From CAZEHS01 sp964511875 (lineage in GTDB: Bacteria > Bacillota > Clostridia > Peptostreptococcales > Acidaminobacteraceae), in the NCBI GenBank assembly GCA_964511875.1, contig CAZEHS010000003.1, forward strand, positions 1 through 64,000: a stretch of DNA of 64,000 nucleotides, read 5' to 3'. A program made the translations under genes and the position numbers. Positions within the stretch are counted from its first letter, which is position 1. Every line of letters starts with the position of its first letter. Under the pieces are notes generated by a model. The model had not been told where the DNA came from, ran no database searches, and saw nothing but the letters and a program-made list of their open reading frames with translations. Shown here one piece after another: positions 61,656-64,000 of the stretch.

Positions 61656-63727
61656 ATGATGATTGCATCCTGTACAAGCCGGCTCATTTGCTTCTTCATG
61701 GCCGCCTTATGAACATACATTCGAGCATCTGCTATCTTCAGCAGTTCCTCGATGCTGAATCCCATATCGCCGAACCGGACAATTCCATAACCAAATCCCA
61801 AATGAAGGTCCGGAACCCTTAGCTGAAGATCACTTTCGGCAAGCAACCTGTTCACCTCATCCAATTTAGCGGCCAGATCAGCCTCAGTCATATGGAAGAA
61901 AACACATACAAATTCATCTCCACCCAGTCGGATGAGCACATCAGTTGCACGGAAAATCTTCTGGATGGTAGCACTGAAAAATCGGATGTAGGTGTCCCCT
62001 TCATAATGTCCCAAACGGTCATTCACCTGCTTCAGATCATTTAGATCCATCGCAGCAATCAGTACTTCAGTCCCGTAACGGCGCCATCTTGGCGCATGCT
62101 CCTCTTCAATTTCCTGTAAATACCATCGGTTGAGAAAACCCGTAAGCTGATCATGCTTGGACAGGTACGCATACTGCCTGAACATTTCCCTGTGGGATAG
62201 AGCCAGACCAAGCTGTTCCCGCAGGTACTCCATGATAGTGATGTCATTCTCCGTATAGACGTTGTTATCCCGTGAATCAATATTGATCAATCCATAAAGA
62301 CGACCTTCCTTGATAATGGGCCCGCTAATGGACGATTGAACCACATAGTGTTCCTTGTTATCCATTATATCAACATAATCCGCATTCAGCAGGGACTGTA
62401 TATCATTGATTATGACAGTTTGACTATAATCGCCGCCAGTGACATGGTAAAGGAATGATTCATTCAGCGGCAGACGGAAGTTATGACTTTCCTCCTGATT
62501 GTAGCCAAAACTGGATGCCATCGTAAGGACTCCCTCTTCATCCAGGAGCATGATGCAGCCCAGATCCGCATGAGGTATCACCTCCCGTACCCGGCTAAGG
62601 ATATAATCGAAGAAAGAATCAAGATTCACATCCTTGGAAAGCCTGTGATTGATGGCAAGCACAACATCCTTCATCTTTGAGAGCTGTTCCACCTGGTTCT
62701 TCTGCTTCATTTCATCTGTGATATCCATGATATTGACAAGGATATATCCATCACTTTCGATATCAATGTAATGGAACTTGATCCGTGCTTTCCGAAAACT
62801 GCCGTCCAGGTGCCTGAAATCTATGCATGGAAGTATTGCAGATTCTTTGTTTGCAGATATTCCAATTATTGCCTTTTCGAACTTCTCCAGATCTTCTTCT
62901 TCAATGATCTGTGAGATCGACTTTTCATCAATCTGTTCAAAACCATATCCACTTATTTTTCGGAGACCGTCGTTATAATATTTAAGATCCCCTGACATAT
63001 CCAACAGGACCAGGGCTGCATCTGTGTTTTCCAAAAGTCCTTTCATGAGGGCCTCAGCTTCGCGGGTCCGTTTGAGCTGGGCGTCTATCCGAAGATTGCT
63101 CCGGGTTATCTCCTTATGGGCCCTTTTGAGCTCCTCATTTTTTTCCAGAACGCTCCGGTTCATCAAATGAGCCTGCAGCCTTTTTCTATACCGTTCAAGG
63201 CTCAAAGCCACTGTAGTCGCAGCAAAAACATCCGTTATCAGAAGCGTGATGAAGGTTTCGTTTCCAAGGACTCCAAGCAGTGCCAGAATGTGCAGTACCA
63301 TCTGTAAAAATAAGAGTGAATGGATTATCCGCCTTTCAAAATAGAAGAGAGTTCCCAAAAGCAGCATGAGTCCCACGTATACAGCGGTAATGCTTGTCTG
63401 AAAACCCATGTAGCTGCCATAGAACAGGCGTGATCCCAGAATGAGGATGATGAACACATACTCCTTAGCAGACGTTGATTCATCCCCCTTCAGGATGATC
63501 CATGCGCCTAAAGCAAATGCACCTGCAAGGACCGTGGGGATCAGCCATCTGAACTGTTCATTCAAAAAGCCGCCTGGATTCGCCCCTAAATAGAGGAAGA
63601 ATACAACGTCAAGAACAATAAAGATCGCCAACACGATTTTCATGATCCTAATATTGTGCCGGTGAATGAATGTGGCAAATTCAGCAGTTTCCATGCCCTG
63701 GTTTGGTGGGTTTTCAATGATCTTCAT
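61652..63727 (-). CDS. membrane diguanylate cyclase (PAS-GAF-GGDEF)
   Basis: A 691-residue protein making c-di-GMP. About six membrane helices fill residues 28-185, then a coiled coil (about 195-235), a PAS domain (about 240-345), a GAF domain (about 360-505) and GGDEF (about 525-680). The catalytic motif RLGGDEFVCVF is intact and no inhibitory RxxD is evident five residues upstream. AGGAGG precedes the ATG. The stop codon lies inside the end of repeat copy B. It is followed upstream by a histidine kinase gene on the same strand. Confidence 0.94.
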   Translation of the reverse strand: MKIIENPPNQGMETAEFATFIHRHNIRIMKIVLAIFIVLDVVFFLYLGANPGGFLNEQFRWLIPTVLAGAFALGAWIILKGDESTSAKEYVFIILILGSRLFYGSYMGFQTSITAVYVGLMLLLGTLFYFERRIIHSLLFLQMVLHILALLGVLGNETFITLLITDVFAATTVALSLERYRKRLQAHLMNRSVLEKNEELKRAHKEITRSNLRIDAQLKRTREAEALMKGLLENTDAALVLLDMSGDLKYYNDGLRKISGYGFEQIDEKSISQIIEEEDLEKFEKAIIGISANKESAILPCIDFRHLDGSFRKARIKFHYIDIESDGYILVNIMDITDEMKQKNQVEQLSKMKDVVLAINHRLSKDVNLDSFFDYILSRVREVIPHADLGCIMLLDEEGVLTMASSFGYNQEESHNFRLPLNESFLYHVTGGDYSQTVIINDIQSLLNADYVDIMDNKEHYVVQSSISGPIIKEGRLYGLINIDSRDNNVYTENDITIMEYLREQLGLALSHREMFRQYAYLSKHDQLTGFLNRWYLQEIEEEHAPRWRRYGTEVLIAAMDLNDLKQVNDRLGHYEGDTYIRFFSATIQKIFRATDVLIRLGGDEFVCVFFHMTEADLAAKLDEVNRLLAESDLQLRVPDLHLGFGYGIVRFGDMGFSIEELLKIADARMYVHKAAMKKQMSRLVQDAIII

Positions 63728-63822
63728 GGCAGCCTCCTGATTAGTGCTTATCTCTACTCATACCCATGAAGCGGAACCGAAACCACTTCGTGGAATCCAG
63801 AGAAAATTTTTCGCTGCTTGGT

Positions 63823-64000
63823 TCAACTGCGTGAATCTCCATTATGCCGGGTATCCGTTCCAAGAATGGGCACGTGAATAAAAAATGTTGTCCCGCAGTT
63901 TGTTTCGGATTCAAACCACATTTTCCCGCCAAGTCGTTCCTTTACGTTTGAACTGGACATATACAGCCCCAATCCGGTGCCGTTCTTCCCTTTGGTTGTG
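63823..64000 (-). CDS. sensor histidine kinase, C-terminal fragment (cut by window edge)
   Basis: Only the last ~59 codons are in the window. My translation of the minus strand reads KGKNGTGLGLYMSSSNVKER, then a segment ending in FIHVPILG and a short tail; this is the G-box and final strands of a HATPase domain. The stop TGA is at 63823-63825. The rest lies beyond base 64000. It is 95 bp upstream of the diguanylate cyclase gene on the same strand and may share its transcript. Confidence 0.88.
   Translation of the reverse strand, partial: TTKGKNGTGLGLYMSSSNVKERLGGKMWFESETNCGTTFFIHVPILGTDTRHNGDSRS

Noticed and set aside
63741..63932. 63-codon minus-strand frame near the right edge
   Set aside because: Wrong frame over the end of a histidine kinase gene; the HATPase G-box is read in another frame.
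1..64000. tRNA, rRNA, CRISPR, prophage or transposase genes
   Set aside because: Looked for cloverleaf-like segments, spaced direct repeats and phage or transposase motifs; none seen.

Overview
The window reads as chromosomal DNA of a roughly 50% GC, Gram-positive, probably anaerobic Clostridia-type Firmicute. Evidence: strong AGGAGG-type ribosome binding sites nearly everywhere, frequent GTG/TTG starts, sigma-A promoters, a perfect CcpA-type cre site, clostridial-style cyclic-di-GMP-I riboswitches, YesM/YesN- and GlnK/GlnL-type two-component systems, an NADH:rubredoxin-type reductase, and lipoproteins without outer-membrane machinery. I cannot name a genus. No rRNA, tRNA, CRISPR array, prophage or transposase gene was seen. 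Genes are mostly on the minus strand, in tight operons.

Region 1 (1-18.3 kb): metabolism. A DAHP synthase cut by the left edge, a cyclase-family hydrolase and a CBS-regulated inorganic pyrophosphatase lie downstream of a pentose/galactose block read right to left: xylFGH (xylose ABC importer), xylA, a ROK repressor, xylB, galM, an orphan PTS EIIC-GAT permease, a LacI-type regulator, galK and galT. Matching palindromic operators sit at the regulator and galK promoters, a cre site precedes the permease, and a 53-bp perfect palindrome covers the xylF -35 box.

Region 2 (18.5-31 kb): one apparent eight-gene operon joins a giant UPF0182 membrane protein, a sensorless hybrid histidine kinase (HisKA-HATPase-REC-HPt) and a TerY-P-like triad (Ser/Thr kinase, vWA protein, PP2C phosphatase), followed by GNAT, DUF2007-like and small proteins. 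Beyond it are an L,D-transpeptidase and a methyl-accepting chemotaxis protein.

Region 3 (31-40.7 kb): a PAS-GGDEF-EAL protein is preceded by two tandem c-di-GMP-I riboswitch aptamers, so a c-di-GMP enzyme is probably controlled by its own ligand. A 4Fe-4S protein and a lipoate ligase-pyruvate dehydrogenase operon (lplA-pdhA-pdhB-pdhC-lpdA) follow, with a Fur-like box ahead of lplA.

Region 4 (40.7-52.5 kb): an apparent five-gene operon, msrAB-yesN-yesM-ku-ligD, places methionine sulfoxide repair, a two-component system and the full two-protein NHEJ system on one transcript behind a Fur/PerR-like box. Next come a pcm-ftsZ-monooxygenase operon whose FtsZ lacks the C-terminal tail, a possible iron-sulfur flavoprotein, an NADH:rubredoxin-type reductase and a SHOCT protein.

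Region 5 (52.5-64 kb): an AGCS amino-acid symporter and RocB-like peptidase lie beside a GlnK/GlnL-like system. Then come a hybrid kinase with two tandem periplasmic-binding-type sensor domains, a PAS-GAF-GGDEF cyclase and the end of another histidine kinase. Three copies of a ~130-bp hairpin-rich repeat lie just after stop codons in this part; one copy lacks its terminal hairpin.

The most interesting items are the UPF0182/phospho-signalling operon, the tandem riboswitch, the msrAB-TCS-NHEJ operon, the tail-less FtsZ and the 3'-UTR repeat family.
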